Shown in pieces: positions 5,155 to 5,353 of a DNA stretch of 5,353 nucleotides. The DNA is taken from positions 1 to 5,353 of the forward strand of contig JAVBQX010000232.1 in assembly GCA_031548645.1 (NCBI GenBank). The letters run 5' to 3'. Under the pieces are notes generated by a model. The model searched no databases, was not told where the DNA came from, and worked only from the letters and a program-made list of their open reading frames with translations. This DNA comes from WRMR01 sp031548645 (GTDB lineage: Bacteria; Planctomycetota; Planctomycetia; Pirellulales; Thermoguttaceae). Each line of letters starts with the position of its first letter. Within the stretch, counting starts at the first letter, position 1. Made by a program: the position numbers and the translations under genes.

Positions 5155-5353
5155 CTACGCGCTTTTTTGCTGGATGCGCGAGGGCAGCGGGATCACCTGC
5201 TTTTGGCCCGCGACCACGTCTTCGTTAATCTCGTATTTTGCGCCGGGCGGCAGGTCGGGCAACTCGAACATGATGTCGAGCATGAGCGATTCGACGATCG
5301 ACCGCAGGCCGCGGGCGCCGGTCTTTTTCTCGTAGGCTTTCCCGGCGATGGCC
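5155..5353 (-). CDS. clpX: ATP-dependent Clp protease ATP-binding subunit ClpX, C-terminal 65 residues (cut by right window edge)
   Basis: The frame enters from the right edge and stops at TAG 5155-5157. ClpX is the AAA+ unfoldase that feeds substrates to ClpP in the cytoplasm. The visible part is the end of the C-terminal small AAA+ domain: AIAGKAYEKKTGARGLRSIV then ESLMLDIMFELPDLPPG. The GARGLRSIVE block is the ClpX sensor-2 region, with the arginine that contacts ATP; HslU has a different sequence here (GARRLHTVMER). The spacing and the ending, with a short polar tail (IQQKSA), match full-length family members, so the C-terminus looks intact. A terminator follows. The zinc-binding domain and Walker motifs would lie outside the window. 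Confidence 0.95.
   Translation of the reverse strand, partial: AIAGKAYEKKTGARGLRSIVESLMLDIMFELPDLPPGAKYEINEDVVAGQKQVIPLPSRIQQKSA

Overview
The window carries six protein-coding genes, all on the minus strand, so it reads right to left: the tail of clpX (cut by the right edge), folK, a type IV prepilin peptidase, an ECF sigma factor, a membrane anti-sigma-like protein, a long exported or membrane-anchored protein with a Gly/Pro-rich tail, and the first 58 codons of an unrecognised protein cut by the left edge. Nothing on the plus strand looks coding. No RNA gene, mobile element or CRISPR array was seen.

The likely source is a Planctomycetota bacterium. This rests on recalled family features, not on a search. 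The prepilin peptidase has the 'EAMGFGDVTFMAMIGAFLGWQ'-type second active-site block and a long insert between its two catalytic aspartates. The sigma factor begins with an 'SLKDPDVRLMLQVREDD'-type lead-in. The left-edge protein has an 'NPY'-type N-terminus. Shine-Dalgarno sequences are mostly absent. The DNA is moderately GC-rich, with AT-rich islands at the promoters.

Right part (about 4470-5353): clpX ends at 5155 and is followed by a clear intrinsic terminator (5090-5117). folK then has its own promoter-like sequence, placed so close to the ATG that the mRNA would be leaderless or nearly so. The prepilin peptidase follows after about 90 bp, counted to its preferred ATG, and also has a promoter-like sequence in the gap.

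Middle and left (about 240-3055): an AT-rich gap of about 185 bp holds a perfect TATAAT and a small inverted repeat. It is followed by a compact three-gene cluster, ECF sigma factor, single-pass anti-sigma-like protein without Cys or His, and a 452-residue protein with an N-terminal membrane segment. The sigma and anti-sigma genes are 17 bp apart. The anti-sigma and third genes overlap by 4 bp (GTGA), with the window's only strong Shine-Dalgarno sequence just upstream. The arrangement suggests a cell-surface signalling unit in which the sigma factor is held at the membrane by the second protein and the third acts on the outer face. The signal and the regulon cannot be read from the sequence. 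A weak hairpin follows the cluster, before the left-edge gene.
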